From Streptomyces xiaopingdaonensis (lineage in GTDB: Bacteria > Actinomycetota > Actinomycetes > Streptomycetales > Streptomycetaceae): a stretch of 64,000 nt of DNA. Location of the stretch: assembly GCF_000262345.1 (NCBI RefSeq), contig NZ_AJTQ01000356.1, positions 1 to 64,000 of the forward strand. The letters run 5' to 3'. Of this stretch, positions 54,561 through 63,558 are shown in pieces. The position numbers were made by a program, and so were the translations under genes. The stretch's first letter is position 1, and the number at the start of each line of letters is the position of its first letter. The notes under the pieces were generated by a model, which was not told where the DNA came from, did no database searches, and saw nothing but the letters and a program-made list of their open reading frames with translations.

Positions 54561-56147
54561 TCAGCGCGCCGAAGGCGAGTCGTGGCAACCGCAGTTGGCG
54601 AGGGCCGAGGCGACGCGATCGAGGGCGCGCTGCGCGGCCTGCGGATCCTTCGCGCCGTGGGTGAGGAAGGAGAACGCGAGCAGCCGTCCTTCCGCGTCCA
54701 CGACGGTGCCGGCGAGCGTGTTGACGCCGGTGAGGGTGCCCGTCTTGGCGCGTACGAGGCCGGCGCCGCCCTTGCCGTCCGCGTCGTCGTAGCGGTCGTC
54801 GAGGGTTCCGGTGAAGCCCGCGACGGGCAGCCCCGTCAGCACGCTGCGCAGGTGGGCGCGGTCCGGGTCGGCGGCGGTGACGAGGAGGCGGCTGAGGAGC
54901 GAGGCGGAGACCTTGTCGGCACGGTCGAGGCCGCTTCCGTCCGCGAACTCCGCGCGCTTGACCGGCACCCCGAGCTTCCGCAGCTCCGCCGCGACGGCTC
55001 GGCCGCCGGCCTCGAAGTCGGCCGACTTGCGCGAGTCGAGCGCCGTCTGGCGGGCGAGGGCCTCCGCGATGTCGTTGTCGCTGTTGGTGAGCATCCGTTC
55101 GACGAGTTCGGAGAGCGGTGCCGACCTGTGCGCAGCGAGGGTCTCGGCGCCCTTCGGCGCCTTGTGGTGCGAGGCAGGACCCTCGACCCGTACGCCGTGG
55201 TCCTCCAGTTGCTCGGCGAAGCGGGCCGCGGCCTCTCCCGCCGGGTCGTCGGAGCGGGGGGCGGGGCCCTTGCGGGAGCCGTCGAGCCTGCCCTCCTCGA
55301 CCATCAGGGGCGTGACGGGGGCGAGGTTGTCGTTGGGGCCGATGGAGTGCTGGCGGGTGCCGGAGTAGCGGGTGGTGTCGTAGCCGAGGTCGACCTTCTT
55401 GCGGCCGCGCTCGCGCAGGTCCGCGGCCGAGCGTTCGGCGAGGGCGTCGAGCTGCCCCCGGGTGAGCGTCGGGTCGCCGCCGCCGACGAGGACGACGCGG
55501 CCGCCGTCGACGACGGCCTTCGTCGTGATCCGGTGGTCGGCGCCGCGGGCGCTGAGCGCGGCGGTGGCGGTGGCGAGCTTGACGGTGGAGGCCGGGGTGG
55601 CCGCCCTGCCCTCCGCGATGCCGAAGAGCTGCTTGCCGCTGGAGGCGTCGTGGACGGAGGCGCTCGGCGAGGGGCCGAGCGCGGGGTCGTCGAGGAGCGG
55701 TTCCAGGGTGTCGGCGAGCGCGGAGGCCGTGGGCGGCGGGACGCTGTCGGCCCTGCCCGGCGTACGGGCGCCGGCGCCCGCCTTCTCCAGGGGGCCGACC
55801 GCGGCGAGCACCTCGGGCGTCCTCAGGGTGCCCCGCCCCTGCTCGGCGCCGGTGTGGTGCGCGCCACTCGTCTCCTCCCGGCCGGCCGCGCGGACGCGCT
55901 CAGCCGTACGCTGGCCCGAGTCCCATGGCCCCGTCGCGGCGACCGCCGTGACGGCGACCAGCAGGCCGAGAGTGGCGGAACCCGTCGCCAGGGCGAGGGT
56001 CTGCCGCTGCTGCGGGGTCGCGTCACGCAGCCGTCGGCGGGCACGGTCACGGCCGTCGCGGAGACCGGCGGCGGACGTCCGCGCCGCGCCGCGCACCCGG
56101 CGTACGCATCGTTCGACGGCGCGTTCGACGGACGTGGTGTCCCGCAC
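54561..56147 (-). CDS. dacB: D-alanyl-D-alanine carboxypeptidase/endopeptidase (PBP4, class C)
   Basis: 528 residues. N-terminal membrane anchor at about 50-71 (LALATGSATLGLLVAVTAVA) after a basic cytoplasmic head. Penicillin-binding motifs SxxK = STVK (187-190), SxN = SDN (356-358) and KTG (468-470). A large insertion domain typical of PBP4 lies between the first two motifs. Acts outside the membrane on peptidoglycan stem peptides. The GTG at 56147 is chosen because AAAGGGG lies 9 nt upstream. Tail ends NCGCHDSPSAR. Divergent from ppa. Confidence 0.95.
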   Translation of the reverse strand: MRDTTSVERAVERCVRRVRGAARTSAAGLRDGRDRARRRLRDATPQQRQTLALATGSATLGLLVAVTAVAATGPWDSGQRTAERVRAAGREETSGAHHTGAEQGRGTLRTPEVLAAVGPLEKAGAGARTPGRADSVPPPTASALADTLEPLLDDPALGPSPSASVHDASSGKQLFGIAEGRAATPASTVKLATATAALSARGADHRITTKAVVDGGRVVLVGGGDPTLTRGQLDALAERSAADLRERGRKKVDLGYDTTRYSGTRQHSIGPNDNLAPVTPLMVEEGRLDGSRKGPAPRSDDPAGEAAARFAEQLEDHGVRVEGPASHHKAPKGAETLAAHRSAPLSELVERMLTNSDNDIAEALARQTALDSRKSADFEAGGRAVAAELRKLGVPVKRAEFADGSGLDRADKVSASLLSRLLVTAADPDRAHLRSVLTGLPVAGFTGTLDDRYDDADGKGGAGLVRAKTGTLTGVNTLAGTVVDAEGRLLAFSFLTHGAKDPQAAQRALDRVASALANCGCHDSPSAR

Positions 56148-56268
56148 CTCGACCAGCCCCTTTCGCGACCACACACCTGTGTGAGGGACACTTAACCACC
56201 AGACCGCGGTGTGCAACCCGGGACCGCCCCGGCACCCGGCAGCGCTGATCTACACGGAGGAGCCTCCC

Positions 56269-56760
56269 TTGGAGTTCGACGTCACCATCGAGATCCCGAA
56301 GGGTTCGCGGAACAAGTACGAGGTGGACCACGAGACCGGTCGCATCCGTCTCGACCGGCACCTCTTCACTTCGACCGTGTACCCGGCGGACTACGGCTTC
56401 GTCGAAGGCACCCTGGGCGAGGACGGCGACCCGCTGGACGCGCTCGTGCTGCTGGAGGAGCCCACCTTCCCCGGGTGCATCATCAAGGCCCGCGCCATCG
56501 GCATGTTCCGGATGACCGACGAGGCCGGCGGCGACGACAAGCTGCTCTGCGTCCCCGCCTCGGACCCGCGCATGGAGCACCTGCGCGACATCCACCACGT
56601 CAGCGAGTTCGACCGACTGGAGATCCAGCACTTCTTCGAGGTCTACAAGGACCTGGAGCCCGGCAAGTCCGTCGAGGGCGCCGACTGGGTCGGGCGTGCG
56701 GAGGCCGAGGCCGAGGTCGAGGCGTCGGTGAAGCGCCTCGCCGCCGAGGGCGGTCACTGA
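56269..56760 (+). CDS. ppa: inorganic pyrophosphatase
   Basis: 163 residues. Hydrolyses pyrophosphate, pulling biosynthetic reactions forward. Active-site motifs: [54 protein letters not shown] and [20 protein letters not shown]. The start is the rare TTG, since the conserved N-terminus (M)EFDVTIEIP begins there and GGAGGAG sits 6 nt upstream; no ATG or GTG fits. Divergent from dacB; 90 nt from the convergent ThrE-family gene. Confidence 0.97.
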   Translation: MEFDVTIEIPKGSRNKYEVDHETGRIRLDRHLFTSTVYPADYGFVEGTLGEDGDPLDALVLLEEPTFPGCIIKARAIGMFRMTDEAGGDDKLLCVPASDPRMEHLRDIHHVSEFDRLEIQHFFEVYKDLEPGKSVEGADWVGRAEAEAEVEASVKRLAAEGGH

Positions 56761-56851
56761 GGACACGGACCCGGGAGTCGACGCGGCGGCGTGCGCCGTG
56801 CGCCAGCGGGTTGCCTGCTGACGTACGGCGCGCGCCGTACGTCCGTGCCGG

Positions 56852-58495
56852 TCAGAACCCGCGGGTCCGCTTCGCGGCTCGGCGTCCCGGCAGCTTCGTC
56901 TCCTGTCCGGGCGCCTTCATGAAGAGCCGCGCGAGTTCGCCTCCGAGGTTGACGCCGATCGCGATGGCGAGCGCGAGGGCGACGGCCTTGGCGATCTGCT
57001 CCATCCCCTTGTCGAGCGAGCCCTGTGCGATGTTGAGCAGTCCGAAGTAGGTCGCGCTGCCGGGGAGCAGCGGCCCGATCGCCGCCGTGATGTACGGCAG
57101 CGACGAGGCGAACTGGTACCGCGACATCAACTGCCCGAAGAGGCCGACGAGTCCGGCGGCCACGGCCGTCGAGGCGACGGCCGGCGCCCCCACGGTGTCG
57201 CTGAGCGCACCGAAGACGAGCCAGGCGACGCCCCCGTTGAGCGTGGCGAGCACGAAGGTGCCGCGGGACTGCTGGAGCAGGACGCAGAAGGCGGCGGTGA
57301 GCAGCATCGCGGCGAAGAGCTGGATCGTCGGCCGGGAGTGCCGCTCCACGACGTCGGGCGTGAGGTTCGCCTCCAGCTCGGAGCCGATGTAGAGGATCAG
57401 CACGACGCCGCAGACGATGCCCACGATGAGGTACACGACCTCCAGCAGGCGTGCGGCCGCGGTGATGTAGTACCCGGTGAGGCCGTCCTGCACGGCGGCG
57501 ACGAGGGCACGTCCGGGGATGAGCGCGAAGAGGCCACCGGTGATCACCGCGGCCGACATCGTGATCGAGTCGTCCTTCGGCGCGAAGAGCGCCACCGTGA
57601 CCCCTATGGCGGCCGGCGCCATCGCGGCCGCCACGAACTGGTAGAACTCCGGCAGCCCGCGCCCCGCGCAGATCCAGGCGAGCCGGTCGCCGAGCATCGC
57701 GCCGAGTGCGGCGAGGACGAAGACGAGCGCGTCGCCGCCCACGAGGAGGGAGGCGGCGCCCGAGAGCGCCCCGCTCGCCAGCGTCAGGGCCCACTTCGAC
57801 CACGGATGCCGGTTCCGCCGTATCTCGGCGAGCCTCCGGTAGGACTCCTCCAGCGTGACGTCGCCCCTGGTGATGTCGTCGACGAGGGCGAAGACCGCGG
57901 CGAGGCGCGTGTAGTCGGAGCCGCGGCGGCGGACCGTGCGGCTCACCGAGATCGGGTCGTCGACGAGCGACGGCTGGTGCGTCATCGAGATGAGCGTGAA
58001 GGTGACGTTCGGCTCCGAGCGGTCGAGCCCGTAGGCGTGCGCGACGCCGAACATCGCGGCCTCGACGTCCTCGGCGCCCTCGCCCCCGGCGAGGAGCAGC
58101 TCCCCGATGCGGAGCGTGAGGTCGATGACGCGGGGGACGGCCGGGCCGCTCTCGCTCTCCTCCGCGCGCGGTGCGCGCTCGGGCGCCGGGCGCTCGGCGA
58201 GCGGCATGCGCACCATGGTGCGCATGCGGTCCTGCCACGGGGCGCCCTTGTTGGCGAGCGGCCCGACGACGGGGATGCCCTCGGCCGGGGTGAACGCGCT
58301 GCCCATGTCGTACGACTGAGCAACCTTCAGGCCGCTCGGGATCGTGAACTCCGAGGTGGGTTGGTCGTCCTCGGGTTCCGGCGGCAGCGGAACCCCGAGC
58401 GGTGGCGTGAAGGCGCTCCGCGTCTCGTCGGAAGGCTGCGCGTCCTCCGGGCCAGTGCCCTCCGCGTCGCCGTTCCCACTGGAATCCCGAACCAC
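56852..58495 (-). CDS. ThrE-family threonine/serine exporter (DUF1212 + DUF3815)
   Basis: 547 residues. A disordered N-terminus (about 1-110), then the soluble ThrE domain (VPRVIDLTLRIGELLLAGGE, GAEDVEAAMFGVAHAYGLDR, RSEPNVTFTLISMTHQPSLV), then about ten membrane spans in the C-terminal half (LVGGDALVFVLAALGAMLGD, GVTVALFAPKDDSITMSAAV, and others). The fusion of both halves in one protein matches actinobacterial ThrE. The GTG at 58495 is chosen because GGAGCGGAAAGC precedes it; later starts would cut only the variable head. Confidence 0.88.
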   Translation of the reverse strand: MVRDSSGNGDAEGTGPEDAQPSDETRSAFTPPLGVPLPPEPEDDQPTSEFTIPSGLKVAQSYDMGSAFTPAEGIPVVGPLANKGAPWQDRMRTMVRMPLAERPAPERAPRAEESESGPAVPRVIDLTLRIGELLLAGGEGAEDVEAAMFGVAHAYGLDRSEPNVTFTLISMTHQPSLVDDPISVSRTVRRRGSDYTRLAAVFALVDDITRGDVTLEESYRRLAEIRRNRHPWSKWALTLASGALSGAASLLVGGDALVFVLAALGAMLGDRLAWICAGRGLPEFYQFVAAAMAPAAIGVTVALFAPKDDSITMSAAVITGGLFALIPGRALVAAVQDGLTGYYITAAARLLEVVYLIVGIVCGVVLILYIGSELEANLTPDVVERHSRPTIQLFAAMLLTAAFCVLLQQSRGTFVLATLNGGVAWLVFGALSDTVGAPAVASTAVAAGLVGLFGQLMSRYQFASSLPYITAAIGPLLPGSATYFGLLNIAQGSLDKGMEQIAKAVALALAIAIGVNLGGELARLFMKAPGQETKLPGRRAAKRTRGF

Positions 58496-59040
58496 TGTGC
58501 TTTCCGCTCCTATCCGGTCTCGTCCGTGCCTGGTGCACCGGCGCCCGGTTGTTCGCCGGGCGCTCCGCACATCCTCAACCCGCTCCGGGTGCCCGCCGTA
58601 TCCGCCCCCTCCGCCCTGCCTGCGCCCCACGTGGCACCGGCGTGCGCGGGTGCGCATCCGGTGGGGTCGTGGGTGGGTTGCTGCGGGGCGGCGGGTGCCG
58701 GGTCGCTCGCGCGGGGGCCCGCGCGGTCCGTTCCGTCGCGCGGGCGACGGTGTGCGACGGCGCGGCCGGTCGCGCCCGCGAGGAGCGGGCCGGCCGCGTC
58801 TGGGTGCCACCTGCTCCACGCGCGGGCGGCTTCGACCGGTTCCCACCGGCGGATGCGGTTTGCCTCACATCGCGGAGTCCGTCGCGAGGACACTTCACCG
58901 CACGGGCCCGGGGTCGGCTCCCGCAGTCCTCCCGCGGGCAGTTGACGCTGCGGCACCCGCCGCTCGGGAACGCCTCCGACCGACGCGGCCGGGCCCCGAC
59001 GCCGCTCCGCCGCACCGCTGGGCCGCGGAGTTGGCACGGT
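58496..59040. other. intergenic region between ThrE-like and secreted-protein genes
   Basis: About 545 nt. Open frames on both strands look like composition artefacts with no conserved motif. It must hold the promoter of the ThrE-like gene, which I cannot place. Confidence 0.4.
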
Positions 59041-59475
59041 TCAGGCACGGCCTCTGCGCAGGCGGCGGACGACGCCGAGGAGGACGAGCCCGACGCCGAT
59101 CAACGCGGCGCACTGCGCGGGGAGGTCACGCGCGGAGGCCACCACGGTGGGCGGAGCGCCGGCGAGCTCGCCGTGCGGCTCCGCGGCCTCGTCCGCTCCC
59201 TCCGCGAGGCGGGGCGCGGCGGCGTCGGCGCGGGCCTCGCCGGACGCACTCCCGTGCTGCTCGGCGCTGTCGGCGTCCTCCGCGTCGAGCGCGGCGGGAT
59301 CGGCGCAGGGGCCCGCGAAGACCGGGTGGGCGCCGCCGGCGCAGCTCGTCGGCGGTCGCAGGGGGAAGCCGTCGGCCGCCGCGGGGGCGGCGAGCGCGGG
59401 CACCGCGGCGGCGCCGAGTACGACGGCGGCGGTTGCGGTGGCGGCGCGGTGGTTGCGGCAGGCGATCCGGCGCAT
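59041..59475 (-). CDS. secreted or membrane-anchored small protein
   Basis: 144 residues. Sec signal peptide (RRIACRNHRAATATAAVVLG then AAAVPALAAPAAA, probable cut after AAPAAA). The mature part is short and acidic with two Cys (SCAGGAH, GPCADPAAL). A C-terminal membrane helix (CAALIGVGLVLLGVVRRLRR) with a basic end. ATG with GAGGA 4 nt upstream. The layout resembles a surface protein held by its tail; function unknown. Confidence 0.7.
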   Translation of the reverse strand: MRRIACRNHRAATATAAVVLGAAAVPALAAPAAADGFPLRPPTSCAGGAHPVFAGPCADPAALDAEDADSAEQHGSASGEARADAAAPRLAEGADEAAEPHGELAGAPPTVVASARDLPAQCAALIGVGLVLLGVVRRLRRGRA

Positions 59476-59604
59476 GGTGTCCTCACAGCTCGGTCCGACG
59501 GCACCCGTCGCCGATAGTCATACTTCGCGCCTGCCGCCCCTTACCGGCACCCCGCCACGAGCGCGAGCCAAATGCAACCGTGCGGCGGAACGCGGCCCCG
59601 ACCG

Positions 59605-59647
59605 ACGAGCGGCGTGCCGCCCGTCCGCAGGTCGGCACGCCGCTCGT
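59605..59647 (-). terminator. terminator downstream of tipA
   Basis: 14-bp perfect stem (59605-59618 with 59634-59647) with a 15-nt loop, 20 nt past the tipA stop. No U-tract. Confidence 0.65.
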
Positions 59648-59667
59648 GGGCCGTCCGGATACCGGCC

Positions 59668-60111
59668 TCAACTCACCCCGTGCCGACGCGCGTTGGCGAC
59701 GATCGCCGTGCGCAGGTAGGCGGCGAGGCCGGGCCTGATCGCCTCGTAGGTCGCGGTGAACCGCTCGTCGGAGACGTACATCTCGCCGAGCTGCTCGTGC
59801 ATCCGGTGGTCGCACTCGTAGCTGCTGCGTGCGATGAAGCGGCGGTGCTCCTCGGCGAGGTCCGCCGCCTCGGGGGCGTCGGCCGGGACGCCGGACGCCA
59901 GCGCGTCGGCGAGGCGCCGGTGGACGTCGTCCATCTCCTCGCGCAGGCGCTTCCAGTCCTCCTTGGTGTACGCGGCGGCCCGGCGCTGCGACTCCTCCCA
60001 CGCGCCGCCCGACCGGCCCGCCCAGCGGCGCTCCGCCTCGTCCGCGTACCGGTCGGGGTCGAAGTCGCCGAAGACCTCGAACTTCTCCTCCGGGGTGAGA
60101 TCGATGCCCAT
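59668..60111 (-). other. internal translation start for a TipAS-like short form
   Basis: ATG codon 110 at 60109-60111 (MGIDLTPEEKFEVFGDFDPD), with GGAGG 8 nt upstream at 60120-60124 (minus strand). In S. lividans the same Met starts TipAS, the free drug-binding domain made in excess. The short form would be 147 residues. Confidence 0.6.
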
Positions 60112-60438
60112 CCTTCTCGCCTCCATCGCCTTCTCCACGGCGGCGGCCATCTCGGTCAGCACCCCGATCCGCTCCCTCAGCAGCGCGTGCTTGCGCCGGA
60201 GGTGGGTGTACGGGTCGGCCGCCGGGTCGTCGAGGAGCGAGGCCACCTCGTCGAGGGGGAAGCCGAGCCCGCGGTAGAAGAGGATCTGCTGGAGCCGGTC
60301 GAGGTCACCGTCCGAGTACCTGCGGTGGCCGGCCGGGGTGCGCTCGCCGGGGACGAGCAGTCCGAGCGTGTCGTAGTGGTGCAGCGTGCGCACCGTGACG
60401 CCGGAGAGGGCAGCGACCCGTCCCACCGAGTGGCCCAT
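59668..60438 (-). CDS. tipA: TipA-type MerR-family regulator, thiopeptide-binding
   Basis: 256 residues, very close to S. lividans TipAL along its length. MerR helix-turn-helix at the N-terminus (SVGRVAALSGVTVRTLHHYD, AGHRRYSDGDLDRLQQILFY), coiled-coil dimer arm (about 75-108), and C-terminal TipAS drug-binding domain (MGIDLTPEEKFEVFGDFDPD at 110-129, YTKEDWKRLREEMDDVHRRL, HEQLGEMYVSDERFTATYEA). Cys209 is kept, but residue 216 is Gln where TipAL has Cys214, the thiostrepton-attaching residue. ATG 60438 with AAGGAGG about 4 nt upstream. An internal start at 60111 would give a TipAS-like form. An 8-bp palindromic operator lies upstream. Confidence 0.96.
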   Translation of the reverse strand: MGHSVGRVAALSGVTVRTLHHYDTLGLLVPGERTPAGHRRYSDGDLDRLQQILFYRGLGFPLDEVASLLDDPAADPYTHLRRKHALLRERIGVLTEMAAAVEKAMEARRMGIDLTPEEKFEVFGDFDPDRYADEAERRWAGRSGGAWEESQRRAAAYTKEDWKRLREEMDDVHRRLADALASGVPADAPEAADLAEEHRRFIARSSYECDHRMHEQLGEMYVSDERFTATYEAIRPGLAAYLRTAIVANARRHGVS

Positions 60439-60495
60439 CCCGCCTCCTTGTCCGCGCCGGTCGGCGGCCGTCCGCCGACGTGCACCACACTCGGC

Positions 60496-60512
60496 CCTCA
60501 CGCCGCGTGAGG
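60496..60512 (-). promoter_or_regulatory. TipA operator in the tipA promoter
   Basis: CCTCACG-CNG-CGTGAGG type palindrome: 8-bp arms around one base (CCTCACGC / GCGTGAGG). A TTGCAC just upstream on the minus strand puts it in the long spacer typical of MerR-family promoters. It matches the shape of the known S. lividans tipA operator. Confidence 0.7.
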
Positions 60513-60524
60513 TGCAAGCCGGTC

Positions 60525-60968
60525 TCAGGCGAGCGGGCCGTACCGCTCGCGGAGCTCGTCCCGGGTCTCCTCGTCGACGGGGTCGAGGACGCTCGACGAC
60601 CACGGGAGGGCGCACGGTCCCTCGTGGGCGAGGTCGGGGCAGGCGAGGCGGCAGAGCGCCTCGGAGAGTTCGCGTGCCTCGGAGGCGGAGGTACGTACGC
60701 CGACGCGGAGTTCGACGACGCGGCGCTCCCCCGGGTCGGCCCCGGGGTGCTCGATCCGCCACTGCTCGGGGAGTTCGGCGTAGAGCTCGCCGATGCTGAG
60801 GGCGTCGCCGGGTTCCGACGGCGTCTCCGCGGTGCGCTCCTCCAGCAGCCAGCCGCCCGGGAGTCTCCGGGAGAGCAGGTCGCGGGCCTCACGGGCCAGT
60901 TCGGAGGTGGCGCCGTGGACGCCGTAGACGCCGAGCCGCAACTCCCTTACGTCGACCGACTCGAACAT
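60525..60968 (-). CDS. conserved hypothetical protein
   Basis: 147 residues: ESVDVRELRLGVYGVHGATS, LAREARDLLSRRLPGGWLLE, EHPGADPGERRVVELRVGVR, ARELSEALCRLACPDLAHEG, VLDPVDEETRDELRERYGPL. Soluble, acidic, two Cys near 108-113; no signal or membrane helix. ATG with AGAGGA 7 nt upstream. Lies between the PadR gene and tipA on the same strand; the tipA promoter begins just after its stop. No family recognised. Confidence 0.72.
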   Translation of the reverse strand: MFESVDVRELRLGVYGVHGATSELAREARDLLSRRLPGGWLLEERTAETPSEPGDALSIGELYAELPEQWRIEHPGADPGERRVVELRVGVRTSASEARELSEALCRLACPDLAHEGPCALPWSSSVLDPVDEETRDELRERYGPLA

Positions 60969-61053
60969 GTCCGGTTCCTCTCCGCTCGCGGGCGCCGGGG
61001 GGCGCTTCCGTACACGCAGATCGTCCCACTTCGCGCGGCACCGGGCAGCGGTC

Positions 61054-61701
61054 TCAGCCGAGCCTCCGCCGTACGGCGTCGGACCTGGCGAGCACCTCGG
61101 CCGCGCGCGGGTTCCGCTCGACGAGCACCGAGAGGTCCCGCTCGCCCTCGCCGGCCATCACGTACGCACCTGCCTCCAGGCGTGCGACGAGCTCGCGTGT
61201 CCACTGCGCCTCGCTCTCCGCGTGGTGGATCCAGAGCCGCATGATCTCGCCGATGTGGCTCCACTCCGCCGGCTCGTCCGGGGTCCACTCCTCCGCGACC
61301 TCGGCCCGCCACTCCTCCAGCGCTTCGAGCCGCCGGCCGAGGAGGGAGAGCGCCTCCTCGCGGCTCAGGTCGACGAGGAAGCCGACGCCCGAGGTGAGGA
61401 CGTCGGGCTTCTCGCCGATCGCGGCGAGGGAGCGCCGGAGGAGGCGGAGGAACTCGGCGTCGCCGGCGGGGGTGAGCTCGTACTCGGTGCGCGGTGGGCC
61501 GCCGGCGGCCGACGGGGCCGACTCGTGGGCTTGGAGCAGCTCCTGCTTCGCGAGCTGTTTCAGCGCGTGGTAGATCGAGCCGGGCTTGGCGTTCGACCAG
61601 TGCTGGGCGCCCCAGAACTCCAGGTCGTTGCGGACCTGGTAGCCGTGCGCGCGGCCGCGGAGCCGCACGGCGCCCAGGACGAGCAGCCGGATCGCCGACA
61701 T
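61054..61701 (-). CDS. PadR-family transcriptional regulator
   Basis: 215 residues. Winged helix at the N-terminus: AIRLLVLGAVRLRGRAHGYQ, VRNDLEFWGAQHWSNAKPGS, IYHALKQLAKQELLQAHESA, TEYELTPAGDAEFLRLLRRS. The C-terminal helical part (about 100-200, Vir_act_alpha_C-like) provides dimerisation. ATG with GAGAGGTGGA upstream. It belongs to the long PadR subgroup. The regulated gene is not clear: the same-strand hypothetical or the aldehyde dehydrogenase. Confidence 0.9.
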   Translation of the reverse strand: MSAIRLLVLGAVRLRGRAHGYQVRNDLEFWGAQHWSNAKPGSIYHALKQLAKQELLQAHESAPSAAGGPPRTEYELTPAGDAEFLRLLRRSLAAIGEKPDVLTSGVGFLVDLSREEALSLLGRRLEALEEWRAEVAEEWTPDEPAEWSHIGEIMRLWIHHAESEAQWTRELVARLEAGAYVMAGEGERDLSVLVERNPRAAEVLARSDAVRRRLG

Positions 61702-61898
61702 CGTCCACCTCTCACGCCCTCGCCGCCGCGTTCGCGGTCACGCCTCGGATGGCGACAAGAATAGGACGAGGCACTTCCGGTGCCGGCTTGCGGGGCGCGG
61801 CTTCATGTGCCCTCCTCCGGAGGGGGTCGGGCGCTCCGCACACCGAGCGACTCGTCCTCTCGTTCGGCCGGGCCGCGGAGTGGTGGGGAGGACGCGCG

Positions 61899-63356
61899 TC
61901 AGAACGGGAAGGCGCTGCGCCCGTGTTGGACGGAGATCCACTTGGTGGTGGTGAACGCCTCCACCATCTGCGAGCCACCGAGCCGGCCGACGCCCGAGTG
62001 CTTCTCGCCACCGAAGGGGACGATCGGCTCGTCGTGCACGGTGGAGTCGTTGACGTGGAACATCCCCGTCTCGATGCGCCAGGCGAGCGCCACGCCCCGC
62101 TCGACGTCCGCCGTGTGCACGGCGCCCGCGAGGCCGTAGGGGGAGTCGTTGGCGACGCGGACCGCCTCCTCCTCGCCGTCGACCGGGAGGATCAGGGCGA
62201 CGGGGCCGAAGACCTCCTCGCGCAGGAGCGGGCACCCCGGCGGGATGTCGGTGAGGACGGCGGGCGGGACGAGGTTGCCGCGGGTCTCGCCTCTGACGAG
62301 GGCCGTGGCCCCCTGCTGCACGGCGTGCTCCACGGCGCCCGTGAGCGCCTCCGCCTGACCGGAGTTGATCAGCGGGCCGATGTGCGTCTCCGGGTCCTCC
62401 GGGTCCCCGACGCGCAGCGTGCGCACCTTGGCCACGAAGCGTTCCGTGAACTCCTCCGCCACGGAGCGGTCGACGATGAGGCGGTTGGCCGCCATGCAGA
62501 CCTGGCCGTGGTGGACGAAACGGCTGAAGACCGCGGCGTCGACGGCGTACTCGAGGTCGGCGTCGTCGAGGACGATGAGGGCGCTGTTGCCGCCCATCTC
62601 GAGGACCGTGCGCTTGAAGCGCGAAGCCGCCACCGACGCGACGTGCCCGCCGACCTTGTCCGAGCCGGTGAAGGAGATCACCTTCGGCACCGGGTGCTCG
62701 ACGAGCGCGTCCCCGATCTCGGCGATGTCCGTCATCACGACGTTGAGCAGCCCCGGCGGCAGCCCGGCCCGCTCCAGCACACGCGCGACGAGGCCGCCGC
62801 CGCAGACCGGTGTGTTCTGGTGCGGCTTGAGAACGACGCCGTTGCCGAGCGCGAGCGCGGGGGCGACCGACTTGAGCGTCAGGAAGAAGGGGAAGTTGAA
62901 GGGCGAGACCACGCCGACGACACCGACGGGCACGCGGTAGACGCGGTTCTCCTTGCCGTCGGTGGGCGAGGGCAGAATGCTCCCCTCCGGCCGCAGCGCC
63001 AACTGCACGGACTCGCGGAGGAGTTCCTTGGCGAGTTGCAGCTCGAAGGCCGCCTTGAGGCGGGTCCCGCCGAGCTCCGCGATGATCGCCTCGGTGATCC
63101 GCTCCTCGCTCTCCTCGACGATGCGTAGCGCCCGCTCGAAGACGAGCCTGCGGGTGTACGCGTTGGTCGCGGCCCACTTCCGCTGCGCCCGTGCCGCCGC
63201 GCGGTACGCCTCGTCGACCTCCTCGACCGTCGCCACCGTGATCGAGGCGAGCTTCTCCCCGTTGTAGGGGTTGAAGTCGACGATGTCCCAGGAGCCGCCG
63301 CCAGGACGCCATTCGCCGTCGATGTACTGGAGTGCAAGCTCGGTGAAGTAGGACAT
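61899..63356 (-). CDS. aldehyde dehydrogenase family protein, benzaldehyde/vanillin dehydrogenase-like
   Basis: 485 residues. NAD(P)-dependent aldehyde oxidation. Motifs: VGVVSPFNFPFFLTLKSVAP, VLKPHQNTPVCGGGLVARVL, ISFTGSDKVGGHVASVAASR, TVLEMGGNSALIVLDDADLE (general-base Glu), FVHHGQVCMAANRLIVDRSV (catalytic Cys) and LREEVFGPVALILPVDGEEE. Nearest in appearance to aromatic aldehyde dehydrogenases; the substrate is not certain. ATG with AAGGA 5 nt upstream. Confidence 0.93.
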   Translation of the reverse strand: MSYFTELALQYIDGEWRPGGGSWDIVDFNPYNGEKLASITVATVEEVDEAYRAAARAQRKWAATNAYTRRLVFERALRIVEESEERITEAIIAELGGTRLKAAFELQLAKELLRESVQLALRPEGSILPSPTDGKENRVYRVPVGVVGVVSPFNFPFFLTLKSVAPALALGNGVVLKPHQNTPVCGGGLVARVLERAGLPPGLLNVVMTDIAEIGDALVEHPVPKVISFTGSDKVGGHVASVAASRFKRTVLEMGGNSALIVLDDADLEYAVDAAVFSRFVHHGQVCMAANRLIVDRSVAEEFTERFVAKVRTLRVGDPEDPETHIGPLINSGQAEALTGAVEHAVQQGATALVRGETRGNLVPPAVLTDIPPGCPLLREEVFGPVALILPVDGEEEAVRVANDSPYGLAGAVHTADVERGVALAWRIETGMFHVNDSTVHDEPIVPFGGEKHSGVGRLGGSQMVEAFTTTKWISVQHGRSAFPF

Positions 63357-63558
63357 GCCGATCCTTAGCGGGACGCCGTTTTCCTGAGGCTCTGCTGCGG
63401 GCTCCGGGCGTTCGGGGCCGCACGGGCGGTGACGTGGGGGGCCGTCGGGCGGGCCGTCCGAGCCGGCGCCCGCCCTTCCGGCGGTCCGGGTCCTGCGCGC
63501 TCGGCGAGCGCCGACGGCCCGCGGCGTCGGCTCGAAACGACCTCATCCTACTTGTCGT

